A DNA stretch of 64,000 nt from Colwellia sp. Arc7-635 (GTDB lineage Bacteria; Pseudomonadota; Gammaproteobacteria; Enterobacterales; Alteromonadaceae): the NCBI RefSeq assembly GCF_003971255.1, contig NZ_CP034660.1:3348001-3412000 (forward strand). Direction: 5' to 3'. The translations under genes were made by a program, and so were the position numbers. The notes beneath the pieces were generated by a model. That model saw only the letters and a list, made by a program, of their open reading frames with translations. It did no database searches and was not told the origin of the DNA. Positions 9,079 through 17,607 of the stretch are shown here, piece after piece. The first letter of the stretch is position 1, and each line of letters begins with the position of its first letter.

Positions 9079-11259
9079 ATGTTTAACTCAAATAAGAAAA
9101 TAATACTAAACGACTACCAAGACTCCTATTTTTATCGACAAAAGCGCAGTAAGAAACGGATTAAGTTCCTTAAATTTATATTACTTTTCGTTATATTGTC
9201 TGTCGCAATCGCGCTGATTGCTCCTCTAACACGTGCTGAAACAGTCACTAATTTATTCAATAATCCCATCATAAATACCAACAACGCAATAGCAAATGAA
9301 GAAGGTACTCAAGGGTTGCTGGCCGTAGATAACGCTTTAATACATGGTCCACAGTTAATATTTGATCATCCTAATGGCAACAAGCGTGTAGCATTACCCG
9401 TCGACATAACCGCTAATATTGAAGTCAGTGGTTTAGTGGCTTACGCTAAAATACAGCAAGTATTTATCAACCCTTATGATATGGCACTTGAGGGTAAGTA
9501 TCAGTTTCCTTTACCGGAAAACTCTGCGGTAAAGCACTTAAAGGTAAAAATGGCTGATAAAGAAATTATTGGCGAAATAATGGAGAAACAAGCTGCAAAA
9601 GAAGTTTATAACCAAGCGAAAAAACAGGGCAAAAAAGCAAGTTTAGTACAGCAACAACGACCGAACCTCTTCACTAACAACATTGCTAATATTCCAGCAC
9701 AATCAAGGGTTGTGGTAACTTTAGAGTTTATCATGCCGGTAACATTTACGGATCACACCGCAAGTTTAACACTACCTTTAGTCATGACCGCTCGTTACCA
9801 GAGCGAGAATAGCCAAAAATCGCCAGCACAACAAAACACGACCTTTATTGCACCCATGGCAAAAATGCTGGCCGATAGCCAAGCAGCAATCAATGTAACG
9901 CTTAATGCCGGCACGGGCGTATCTAACATTAATAGCACTAGCCATAAGATAAAAAGCAAAGTATTAAACAACGAGCAATCGTCATATTTAATTACGCTAT
10001 TGGACACTCAAGCGCTAGCAAATCGTGACTTTACCTTGAACTGGCAACTTCAGCCCAATAGCACCGCACAAGTCAGCAGCTTCACCGAGCAAGTGGGTAA
10101 CGAATACTTCACTTTGCTAACATTTTTTCCACCACAAATTGAGCCAGCAGAAACGTTAGCACGTGACATTATTTTCATTATCGATACTTCAGGGTCAATG
10201 CAAGGCAACTCGATGGCACAAGCGAAAACTAGTCTTGAACAAGCTATTTTACAATTAAACGAAAAAGACAGTTTCAACATTATTGCCTTTAGTAATACTG
10301 TCGATTTACTGTTTCCTACAACAAATATGGCATCGCAGCGTAACGTCGGTAAGGCACAGCAATTTATTGATCATTTACAGGCCGATGGTGGCACAGAAAT
10401 GTATCGACCATTAAGTCAGGCCCTTGTCATGGCAAAAGATAGCAAGCAAACAGCACAAGCTATTCGACAAGTGGTTTTTATCACCGATGGCGCGGTGGCC
10501 AACGAGTTTGAGCTTATGCAGCTGCTTGACGGTGCTCAACGCAATTTTCGACTATTTACCGTAGGTATTGGCGCCGCTCCCAATGGCTATTTCATGAAAA
10601 AAGCCGCCCAATTTGGTCGTGGCAGTTATGTTTTCATTCAAAATAGTGATGACGTACAAACCAAAATGTCAGCACTGATGACAAAAATCAACCACCCTGC
10701 CATCACCAATATTGAACTGCTATTTGATAATCAAATTCATCAACAAGTTGACGTTTATCCAAAAAGAATTGCTGATTTATATATCGGCGAACCAATGCAA
10801 GTCACGGTGAAGTCAGCCTTACCGATCACCAGTATACAAATTATGGGCGACACCGCAGCCCTGCCTTGGTATCAACAACTTATTATTGATGACAGTCAGT
10901 CTTCTCATGGCATATCAACGCTTTGGGCACGCCGAAAAATAGAAGACTTGTTAGATTCCTTAGTGACTGGTGCCGATAAGGAACAAGTAAAAGAACAGGT
11001 GATTAGAACCTCTATCGCTCATCAAACGTTATCGCCATACACCAGTTTTATTGCCATAGAAAAACAACCTGAGCTTATGCCTTTAACAGCTAAAACTAGT
11101 GAAAAGAATGCAAAACTAAAAATGAATGCTTTAGCCAAAGCTCATGAGAACTTAATGGTCGCTATGCCTAAAACAGCACTTGGTTGGCATCAACAGTTAT
11201 TTTTCGGTTTGTTACTGATACTACTTGCTCCTTTAACCTTGCGTGTTTGGTCGAAGTAG
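9079..11259 (+). CDS. VIT and VWA domain surface protein, marine proteobacterial sortase target
   Basis: 726 aa from the ATG at 9079; GGA 6 bases upstream supports this start over a TTG at 8992. A basic N-terminus and one hydrophobic segment (LKFILLFVILSVAIALIAPL) form a signal anchor. A VIT domain follows, then a VWA domain with the MIDAS motif DTSGS at residues 369-373. The C-terminus has a sorting signal: AMPKTALGW, a hydrophobic stretch and the basic tail RVWSK. This matches the family of targets of class GN sortases. The sortase gene follows one base after the stop, so the two form a unit. Metal-dependent adhesion or display is inferred from the VWA domain. Confidence 0.9.
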   Translation: MFNSNKKIILNDYQDSYFYRQKRSKKRIKFLKFILLFVILSVAIALIAPLTRAETVTNLFNNPIINTNNAIANEEGTQGLLAVDNALIHGPQLIFDHPNGNKRVALPVDITANIEVSGLVAYAKIQQVFINPYDMALEGKYQFPLPENSAVKHLKVKMADKEIIGEIMEKQAAKEVYNQAKKQGKKASLVQQQRPNLFTNNIANIPAQSRVVVTLEFIMPVTFTDHTASLTLPLVMTARYQSENSQKSPAQQNTTFIAPMAKMLADSQAAINVTLNAGTGVSNINSTSHKIKSKVLNNEQSSYLITLLDTQALANRDFTLNWQLQPNSTAQVSSFTEQVGNEYFTLLTFFPPQIEPAETLARDIIFIIDTSGSMQGNSMAQAKTSLEQAILQLNEKDSFNIIAFSNTVDLLFPTTNMASQRNVGKAQQFIDHLQADGGTEMYRPLSQALVMAKDSKQTAQAIRQVVFITDGAVANEFELMQLLDGAQRNFRLFTVGIGAAPNGYFMKKAAQFGRGSYVFIQNSDDVQTKMSALMTKINHPAITNIELLFDNQIHQQVDVYPKRIADLYIGEPMQVTVKSALPITSIQIMGDTAALPWYQQLIIDDSQSSHGISTLWARRKIEDLLDSLVTGADKEQVKEQVIRTSIAHQTLSPYTSFIAIEKQPELMPLTAKTSEKNAKLKMNALAKAHENLMVAMPKTALGWHQQLFFGLLLILLAPLTLRVWSK

Positions 11260-11260
11260 C

Positions 11261-11938
11261 ATGAATTATCTAATCTGCATTAAGCCGATAGGTAGCAGAA
11301 GCAATATAAGTCGAAAACTGATCGCAACGTTGCTACTTATCATTGGCTGTGTCCTGACGATTCAAGCCAGTTGGTTACCTGCTAAAGCTTGGGTATCACA
11401 ACAGTTAATCCAGCACAGTTGGCAACAAGCAATGGCTGCACAAAAGCGCAACCAAGCCGACCTGCCAAGACAGAAAATAAACAATGAAGGGGATATTATA
11501 AGCCAACAAGTCGCGATTAAACCTTGGCCGTGGGCAGATACCTTTCCCATTGCGGAGCTAGCATTTGAGCGCTTAGATAAAAGTATTGTGGTACTCAATG
11601 GCGGCGACCCTACCACCTTAGCATTTTCTGCGGGTGCAATTGCCCCATTTAATCAGACCCATGCGAGCAAACCTTTCGTTGTTGCTGGTCATCGTGATAG
11701 TCACTTTTCTTTTCTTGAGGATATTGCCATGAAAGATGTTATTTCTTTAACTGACGCCCAAGGTCGAGATCGATTATATCAAGTAGAACGTATTGATATT
11801 GTTGATGCTTCATCAGGACAAATGCCACTACTTGCCGATGAGTCGAATTTAGTCTTAATCACTTGCTACCCTTTTCAGGGCATAGGTAGTGACTCAGATG
11901 AGCGCTATGTTATTACGGCAAAAGCCTTATCATTGTAG
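11261..11938 (+). CDS. Class GN sortase
   Basis: 225 aa with one N-terminal membrane segment (LIATLLLIIGCVLTIQASW) and a sortase fold. The catalytic His is at about 144 (VVAGHRDSHF) and the catalytic Cys at about 202 (LITCYPF), with an Arg in the following SDERYVITA. The ATG at 11261 is separated by one base from the stop of the target gene; an in-frame TTG at 11243 would overlap it. Sortases of this class occur as single dedicated enzymes beside one VIT/VWA substrate in marine gram-negatives and are thought to process its C-terminal signal. Confidence 0.88.
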   Translation: MNYLICIKPIGSRSNISRKLIATLLLIIGCVLTIQASWLPAKAWVSQQLIQHSWQQAMAAQKRNQADLPRQKINNEGDIISQQVAIKPWPWADTFPIAELAFERLDKSIVVLNGGDPTTLAFSAGAIAPFNQTHASKPFVVAGHRDSHFSFLEDIAMKDVISLTDAQGRDRLYQVERIDIVDASSGQMPLLADESNLVLITCYPFQGIGSDSDERYVITAKALSL

Positions 11939-11948
11939 CTATGGCTTG

Positions 11949-11993
11949 GTTTAAGTTTAGGTTTAGGTTTAGGTTTAAGTTTAAGTTTAAATT
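11949..11993. repeat. Hexanucleotide tandem repeat (GTTTAG/GTTTAA)
   Basis: Seven consecutive hexamers alternating between GTTTAAG- and GTTTAGG-type units follow the sortase stop. They look telomere-like only by chance. Nothing else is visible in the 11939-12303 gap apart from a duplicated TGCTTTGTATTAA and the hairpin at 12060. Confidence 0.7.
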
Positions 11994-12059
11994 TTGAGCA
12001 GAGATTGATATTTATACTTTGTATTAATGCTTTGTATTAATGCTTAACAGCCATTATTA

Positions 12060-12098
12060 CTTTATGGCTTAGTTAGCTCCATGAACTAAACCATAAAG
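12060..12098. terminator. Hairpin between sortase and ghrA genes
   Basis: CTTTATGGCTTAGTT pairs with AACTAAACCATAAAG across a 9-base loop (15-bp stem, one G-T pair). It lies between two convergent genes, where a bidirectional terminator is expected, but there is no clear T-run on either side. Confidence 0.4.
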
Positions 12099-12303
12099 CT
12101 AAAACTAAGACTAAGACTAAGCTTCAATCTACATAATACCTGCTATTGATAACCTAGCGCTGAGTAGTTGCTTTGCTCGCCAAACCTCAGGCTATTAACG
12201 ATTAACAAGCAATGAAAATGATAGAAAAAGCATCAACAGCAAATATCACTTCGTTTTTATTTGGTCATCGTTAGCCCAAATAACCTGACGCCAGGTGATA
12301 ACG

Positions 12304-13239
12304 CTAGTAGCCCGTGGTTTTATTGACTGTTGCTGGTATTTTGCCTGTTGCTCGAAAGGTTATTATATTTTTCGCGACAATTTCACAAGCGCTATTGAGG
12401 TTTGTTGGCGCAGAAATATGCGGCAAAATAGTAATATCTGGGTGTTGCCAAAGCGCACTTTTAGTACTTAAAGGCTCATGTTCAAACACATCAAGCACCG
12501 CATGGTTAATGTGCCCACTATCTAAAGATATAATCAGTTCTTCGGTATTTATAATTGCACCGCGTGCAAAGTTGATAACGGAGCTCCCCTTAGGTAACAA
12601 AGCTAACAACGCTTTATTTACTATGCCTAAAGTCGCAGGAGTTAAAGGGAGTAAACACACTAAAATATCGATTTGCGACGCCATTTCAGCTAAACCTTCA
12701 TCGCCGCAATAAGTACTGATATTGGCAATGCGCTTTTGTGTTCGGCTCCAGCCCATAACATTAAAACCGTTTTGTTGTAATTGCTCTGCACTTGCTTGGC
12801 CTAATTCTCCTAAACCCAAAATACCAATTCTTCGTTCAGATGCTGGCAAGTACGGATGCTGCTGCCATAAACTGTTTTGCTGCTGTTTAGCGTAACGTGG
12901 CATGTCCCTGTGAATGTACAAGCTCCATGCTAAAACAGCTTCGGCCATGGTTTTACTGAGCATTGGGTCAGTTAAACGTACAACCTCAATCGATGAATCA
13001 GACAACGACAACATTAACTTTTCAACACCTGCCCAAATACTATGTAGCCAAATTAAATTTTTAAATTCGGTTAATGCTCGAGTATCAGGATTAGCGACAA
13101 TGGCAAGTTTACAGTGCGGTTTTTCATCAGGGGTAATATCATTAAAATCAACAATATTTTCATTTGGCAGTGCGTTATTGAGCGCCGAAATCCAAAGAGT
13201 TTTTTCCACTTTAGGCAGTTGGCTAATAAATGGGATCAT
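12304..13239 (-). CDS. ghrA: GhrA-like glyoxylate/hydroxypyruvate reductase (D-2-hydroxyacid dehydrogenase)
   Basis: 311 aa, the usual length of GhrA. It has the NAD(P)-binding Rossmann motif GILGLGELGQ near residue 140 and the family's catalytic triad: Arg in NFARGAI, Glu in FEHEPL and His in LPHISAP. Enzymes of this type reduce glyoxylate and hydroxypyruvate in the cytoplasm. The gene stands alone and is convergent with the sortase gene. Other D-2-hydroxyacid dehydrogenases share the motifs, so the exact substrate is not certain. Confidence 0.8.
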   Translation of the reverse strand: MIPFISQLPKVEKTLWISALNNALPNENIVDFNDITPDEKPHCKLAIVANPDTRALTEFKNLIWLHSIWAGVEKLMLSLSDSSIEVVRLTDPMLSKTMAEAVLAWSLYIHRDMPRYAKQQQNSLWQQHPYLPASERRIGILGLGELGQASAEQLQQNGFNVMGWSRTQKRIANISTYCGDEGLAEMASQIDILVCLLPLTPATLGIVNKALLALLPKGSSVINFARGAIINTEELIISLDSGHINHAVLDVFEHEPLSTKSALWQHPDITILPHISAPTNLNSACEIVAKNIITFRATGKIPATVNKTTGY

Positions 13240-13405
13240 AGGCTTGGTCTTAATGTTGGTTGTTACAATGATATGCTTTTTTACATATTACCTTTATATA
13301 TTATCTTTATATATTACTCAGGCAGACAATGTTTTAATCCCTTGATAAATAGAAAGTTATAATTTTGCTCTAGCATCCAACGCCCAACTAAGGTATAACG
13401 GCGCT

Positions 13406-14272
13406 ATGAAAGTACCTAAACGCATACAGCCACTTGTAAATGATGGCCTAATAGACGAAGTAATAAGCCAATTAATGAGTGGGAAAGAAGCCACTGTTTA
13501 TATGGTGCGTTGCGGCGAAGATGTTCGCTGCGCGAAAGTTTACAAAGAAGCCATTAAGCGTAGCTTTAAAAAAGCGGCGCAATATCAAGAAGGTAGAAAA
13601 AGTCGTAATAGCCGCCGCGCTAGAGCCATGGAAAAAGGTTCAAAATACGGTCGAGACCAACAAGAGTCAGCTTGGCAAAATGCTGAAGTTGATGCACTTT
13701 ACAAACTAGCTGAAGCAGGCGTTCGTGTGCCACAACCTTTTGGTTGTTTCGACGGCGTGCTGTTAATGGAACTGGTCACCAATGATGAAGGTGATGTAGC
13801 TCCGCGTTTAAACGACGTTGTAATGACCGTAGAACAAGCACAAGAAGATCATAAGCTTGTTATGCATTACGTACAGTTAATGCTTTGTGCTGGTATTATT
13901 CACGGTGATTTATCAGAGTTTAATGTTTTAGTTGATGACTACGGCCCGGTAATTATTGATTTACCACAAGCAGTCGACGCCTCAGCTAATAACAATGCTA
14001 AATCGATGCTAATGCGTGATGTTACCAACATGACAAATTATTACGGTCAATTTAGCCCTGAATTAAAGCAAAGCAAATATGGCCAAGAAATGTGGGCATT
14101 ATTTGAAAGCGGTGAACTCACACCAGAATCAGAGCTTACCGGCTTATTTAAAGAAAATACGGCCAGTGCAGACGTTGATACCGTGTTAGAAGAAATTAAA
14201 GCGGCTTTTGAAGAAGAAGAAGCAAGAATAGACCGTATTAGTGAGGCTAATGCTGTTGATAGTGACTATTAA
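13406..14272 (+). CDS. RIO-type serine/threonine protein kinase
   Basis: 288 aa. The N-terminus resembles the bacterial PA4780-like RIO group (MKVPKRIQPLVNDGLIDEV), with a nucleotide-binding segment MSGKEATVYMV. The catalytic loop HGDLSEFNVL has Asp168, and the metal-binding motif IIDLPQ follows. The substrate is unknown; RIO kinases are ATP-dependent and in archaea and eukaryotes act in ribosome maturation. The C-terminus is acidic. Single gene, divergent from ghrA. Confidence 0.85.
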   Translation: MKVPKRIQPLVNDGLIDEVISQLMSGKEATVYMVRCGEDVRCAKVYKEAIKRSFKKAAQYQEGRKSRNSRRARAMEKGSKYGRDQQESAWQNAEVDALYKLAEAGVRVPQPFGCFDGVLLMELVTNDEGDVAPRLNDVVMTVEQAQEDHKLVMHYVQLMLCAGIIHGDLSEFNVLVDDYGPVIIDLPQAVDASANNNAKSMLMRDVTNMTNYYGQFSPELKQSKYGQEMWALFESGELTPESELTGLFKENTASADVDTVLEEIKAAFEEEEARIDRISEANAVDSDY

Positions 14273-14346
14273 CTCACTTTAGCTAGTCACCGCCCTTGTA
14301 ACCTTATTTACAAGGCATCTTTTTAAAACATTATGACTCATGTTAT

Positions 14347-14372
14347 GCCCACAGCAAGATTTTTGCTTGGGC
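14347..14372. terminator. Probable terminator hairpin after the RIO kinase gene
   Basis: GCCCACAGCAAG and TTGCTTGGGC form a stem with one bulge around ATTTT. It lies 75 bases after the RIO kinase stop, in the 304-bp gap before the convergent yeiH gene. The T-tract is weak. No other element was recognised in this gap. Confidence 0.45.
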
Positions 14373-14576
14373 TTAACAATTCTAATAAGCCAATTATACC
14401 AAGCCATTTAACTCAATCTAATTATACTTACCCCATATTTTACCCACATGAGTTTAATTCAACTTATCTTCTGCTCAAGTAGCTTAGTTAGCTTAGCTAA
14501 TCGTTAATCGTTAGGGATAGCTAAGTAGAACTTATCCTTATAATCATTCCGTAAGCTTAATGCCCACTTTAACGCA

Positions 14577-15563
14577 TTAATAAAATAAGATAATTCCGCT
14601 AATAATTAAGCTCGCTAAAAATAACGTTTCAAGTCCCATTAACAATACTGGTCGCCAACCGACAGAAATCACTTGCTGTAACGATGTTTTAACACCAATC
14701 GCGGCAATAGCAACAACCAACAAATTACTCGACAAACTTCGAATAAACTCAATAAGCCAAACCGGTAACAGCCCAACATTTTTTACAAATGCCAAGATAA
14801 AAAACATGATCAAAAAGCCAGGAATAAAGGCACTAACCCCACCCGACATTTTACTGCCCTTCTCTTTAAAAGCAAAAAACACCAGCATCACAATCGGCAT
14901 TAACAAAGCGACTCTAAGCAACTTAATGTAAGTAGCGACATCTCCAGCCTCAGGCGAAATGGTATAACCTGCGCCAACAACCTGTGCCACATCATGAATA
15001 GCACCGCCAATAAAAACGCCGGCTAATTCATCAGAAAAACCAAGATAACTGGCAATAAGAGGATAAAATATCATTGATAACGTGCTGAAAGTGGTAATGC
15101 CAATCACCGTTAAGGCAAAATACTTTTCTTGTGATTTATCATTGGGTAACACTGTTGATATAGCGGCAGCGGCTGAAACACCACAAACAGCGACAGCACC
15201 ACCAGATAAAACACCAAAGATTTTCGACAAGCCTAAAACACGCGCAAACAGCACGCCAAAGGTTATGGTCAGAGCCATACTCACCATAACAATTAAAGGC
15301 GGGGTAATACCGAGCGAAACAATGTCAGAAAAGGCAATACGAACACCAAGTAAACCAACACAAAAGCGCAGTAGCTCACGTGAACAGTAATTTATGCCGG
15401 GTTGAATACTTTCTCTGTGGTAAAAAGAATGCATAGCCAAACCCAATAATAATGCAAAAAGCATAACGGGTGCTTGGTAGCGAGAGGCAACGACTGTGGC
15501 AATAATTGCGATTAATGAACACAACATAGCCCCTAATAATTTAGCGCGCAAATTTATCAGCAT
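14577..15563 (-). CDS. yeiH: YeiH family putative sulfate exporter
   Basis: 328 aa with about ten hydrophobic helices. It contains the segment LSGGAVAVCGVSAAAAISTVLP and the pattern GVFIGGAIHDVAQVVGAG, both typical of the YeiH/UPF0324 (TIGR00698) family of inner-membrane proteins. Automated annotation usually names these sulfate exporters; experimental support for the substrate is thin. No LysR-type regulator gene is adjacent, unlike in E. coli. Confidence 0.85.
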   Translation of the reverse strand: MLINLRAKLLGAMLCSLIAIIATVVASRYQAPVMLFALLLGLAMHSFYHRESIQPGINYCSRELLRFCVGLLGVRIAFSDIVSLGITPPLIVMVSMALTITFGVLFARVLGLSKIFGVLSGGAVAVCGVSAAAAISTVLPNDKSQEKYFALTVIGITTFSTLSMIFYPLIASYLGFSDELAGVFIGGAIHDVAQVVGAGYTISPEAGDVATYIKLLRVALLMPIVMLVFFAFKEKGSKMSGGVSAFIPGFLIMFFILAFVKNVGLLPVWLIEFIRSLSSNLLVVAIAAIGVKTSLQQVISVGWRPVLLMGLETLFLASLIISGIILFY

Positions 15564-16085
15564 AGATCCGTTTAACCGTATGATTATCTCGTGAAAAGTA
15601 GCAGATAAATTGTATCACTAATATCAACCATATTAATGATTTTTCACACAGTAATGTGGTTAACCAACAAGCACCAAGCTAATTTTTGGTGATGTCATAA
15701 AATGGATATCGCATAAACAAATGAGAAATTACTAAGCGGTCATAATGTTTGAAGTGTCATTCACGATATAAAATTGACCTCTTACGTTCATTTCTGGCGT
15801 ACCAAAGACATTAGCACTTGAGAATTTATACTAATAACCTTTGTATGTTCTACTCTACAGCTGACATGGCTGAGCAACCATATGACTCAGACAGACACCC
15901 GATAACGGACGTTAACAACAGACTTCTCGGTGATAACTTTTAGTCAATAACCCATTAAACCTAAGTTTGAACTAAGCCACCAAATCGATCATTCACGTTT
16001 AAAACATTAACGATCACTTTGTGGGCATTGGAGACATTAGAGTTAAAATTTTTGTCATATATTTTATCATGATTATTTTATGTCA
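15564..16085. other. Gene-free spacer before the first cassette array
   Basis: No credible reading frame, RNA gene or known repeat was recognised in this 520-bp AT-rich stretch, which continues to about 16300. It separates the yeiH gene from the first integron-cassette array. An integrase gene (about 1 kb) would be expected beside a complete integron, and no trace of one was seen here. Confidence 0.6.
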
Positions 16086-16109
16086 TATTACTGAGCCGGC
16101 TCAGTAATA
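16086..16109. promoter_or_regulatory. 24-bp perfect palindrome
   Basis: The half TATTACTGAGCC is followed directly by its reverse complement GGCTCAGTAATA. A similar CTGAGCC half occurs again at 16293. Such a symmetric site could be a protein operator or a relic of a mobile element end. It lies 200 bp upstream of the first cassette of array 1. Confidence 0.45.
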
Positions 16110-16304
16110 CACCTAAAAAACGTCAAAAAAAATCTATTTTATTGTAGTTAATATCTTTTTCTATGAGGGACATTTCTGCGCGGGCTTAGTAACAGACTAT
16201 TTTTGATAAAAAAATTGATTACAATGGTTTCTAATACTTTGAAGTTATGGGATATTAATGCGAATTAAATAAAAATTATGAAACGGATATTGCTGAGCCG
16301 TATA

Positions 16305-16321
16305 CGTAATAAGCTGTTATG
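16305..16321 (+). other. 17-bp boundary sequence of cassette array 1
   Basis: CGTAATAAGCTGTTATG ends in the attC-like core GTTATG, which contains the start codon of the first cassette gene. The identical 17-mer occurs on the minus strand at 47928-47944, at the start of the second array. It may be the remnant of an attI site or of one attC half; this is inferred from position only. Confidence 0.45.
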
Positions 16322-16795
16322 AGGTTATTTAAATTGAGAGTATTATTTTTAATTATATGCACACTGATTTTTAGTGGATGTTCTGCTTCAGGAGAACGAT
16401 TTAACGGTTTTGAAAATACAGCCTTAAATAAGAGCTCTTTATATATCTATAGACCATCTAAGTTCTTTCAAGGTGGTACTTGGCCAACCGTTTTTATTGA
16501 TGGTCAAGAAAAGTTTTCTTTAAAAAACTCTGGTTATGTTTTTTCTCAACTAGAGCCAGGAGAGCATGAAATAAAAATAGGTTCAACATCTTTCTTAGAT
16601 AATTGGATTTTTGGTGATGTAGTTGGAAATATTGATACTGAAAAAGGTAAAACATATTACTTAAGGTTCGATATAGAATTTCAAGATGCATCATCCATGG
16701 GAACCGTTATGTCATTTTCGGGTGCGGCTGGGTTAATTGAAGTTAATAAAGCACAAGCGGAGAGTGATTTGAAAATCCTAAATTCGAGTATGTAA
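16319..16795 (+). CDS. DUF2846-like lipoprotein (cassette 1)
   Basis: 158 aa. A lipoprotein signal (LRVLFLIICTLIFSGC) precedes a small beta-rich domain. The segments SSLYIYRPSKFFQGG, VFIDGQ, QLEPGEHEIKIGS and GKTYYLRFDIE follow the DUF2846 pattern. Function is unknown; location is probably the outer-membrane lipid layer. The ATG lies inside the recombination core GTTATG, as is common for cassette genes without their own promoter. An attC site begins three bases after the stop. Confidence 0.7.
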   Translation: MRLFKLRVLFLIICTLIFSGCSASGERFNGFENTALNKSSLYIYRPSKFFQGGTWPTVFIDGQEKFSLKNSGYVFSQLEPGEHEIKIGSTSFLDNWIFGDVVGNIDTEKGKTYYLRFDIEFQDASSMGTVMSFSGAAGLIEVNKAQAESDLKILNSSM

Positions 16796-16797
16796 CC

Positions 16798-16899
16798 CCA
16801 TAACAAGGGTTTTCAAGTCGGACAAATTACAGTTGGCTTTTTGTTCGTGCCTCACTTATTTTAGCCAACTGTAATTTGCCGCTTAAAACGGCGTTATGT
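16798..16899 (+). other. attC recombination site 1
   Basis: The outer cores are CCATAAC and GTTATGT. Between them lie paired inner arms: AAATTACAGTTGGC near the left and GCCAACTGTAATTT near the right, with a loop containing CGTGCCTCACTT. Total 102 bp. This is the palindromic but not primary-sequence-conserved layout recognised by integron integrases. It is almost identical to the reverse complement of the site at 47013-47114. Confidence 0.88.
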
Positions 16900-16913
16900 A
16901 CCTAAGGAAAGCT

Positions 16914-17519
16914 ATGTCATCGGATGATTGGTATAGAAATAATGAATGGAATGATGAAATAGAAACGCTTTTTTACGCAAAGTTAAAACGTGCTCGTACT
17001 CAACGAGATCAATATCTTGTTATTCAATCTTCATATTTAGCAGATTCATACCCTCTAATATCCTTACGCTTAATAAATGAATACTTCGAAACAAGAACAG
17101 ATAAATATGAAGATGTTCGCGCTTATTCAGCTCAAGCTCGCGCTTTTATGGCTATCGATGAAATAGATAACTCAATGAAAGCTTATCGAGCAGTACTTAA
17201 ACGAGAAGATGAATTTCCAAATCACCAAACTACAGTTTATGTCGATTATCCTTATATTGTTGCGACTCAAGCAATAGAGAGTGAGTATCCAAATGTACTT
17301 TCTGTGCTTAATAAATATAAGAGCCGTCTAATGTTTTCGTTAGACAAATTCAAATGGCACGCATCATTAGCGCTAATAAATAATGATTCTGAACATTCAA
17401 AATTAGCATTGGATGCCGCAGAAGTTAAACGATCTGGAATTAGGTATCATCAGGATGTTGGCCTTGTTGGTAATGAACATGTTAACGTAATCAAGGTGTT
17501 GTGTGAAATCGGTACATAA
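16914..17519 (+). CDS. Hypothetical helical protein (cassette 2)
   Basis: 201 aa from the ATG at 16914, chosen for AAGGA 7 bases upstream; an ATG at 16896 lies inside the attC core. The sequence is soluble and mostly helical, with segments such as VRAYSAQARAFMAIDEIDNSMKAY that look like TPR repeats. No enzyme motif is visible. It is flanked by attC sites 1 and 2, so it is a single-gene cassette. I do not recognise the family. Confidence 0.7.
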   Translation: MSSDDWYRNNEWNDEIETLFYAKLKRARTQRDQYLVIQSSYLADSYPLISLRLINEYFETRTDKYEDVRAYSAQARAFMAIDEIDNSMKAYRAVLKREDEFPNHQTTVYVDYPYIVATQAIESEYPNVLSVLNKYKSRLMFSLDKFKWHASLALINNDSEHSKLALDAAEVKRSGIRYHQDVGLVGNEHVNVIKVLCEIGT

Positions 17520-17607
17520 GTCATTAAAGCAGGACAAAAAACAGTTGGTTTTTGCTCGTGCCTCGCTTATTTTAACCAACTATTTTATTACCTCTTAATG
17601 AGGCGTT
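17514..17607 (+). other. attC recombination site 2, right core split by an IS
   Basis: ACATAAGTCA overlaps the stop of the preceding gene. The arms ACAGTTGG and CCAACTATTTTATT pair around CGTGCCTCGCTTA, and GAGGCGTT starts the right core. The expected continuation TATGTCTATG appears only at 19218, after the inserted IS. The left core differs from the RYYYAAC consensus. Confidence 0.8.

Noticed and set aside
11949-11993. Telomere-like TTTAGG repeat
   Set aside because: It is an ordinary short tandem repeat with mixed TTTAGG and TTTAAG units in mid-chromosome, like several others in the window.
12314-12712. 132-codon open frame on the plus strand
   Set aside because: It lies entirely opposite the ghrA-like gene and its sequence shows no domain; the dehydrogenase on the other strand has all family motifs.
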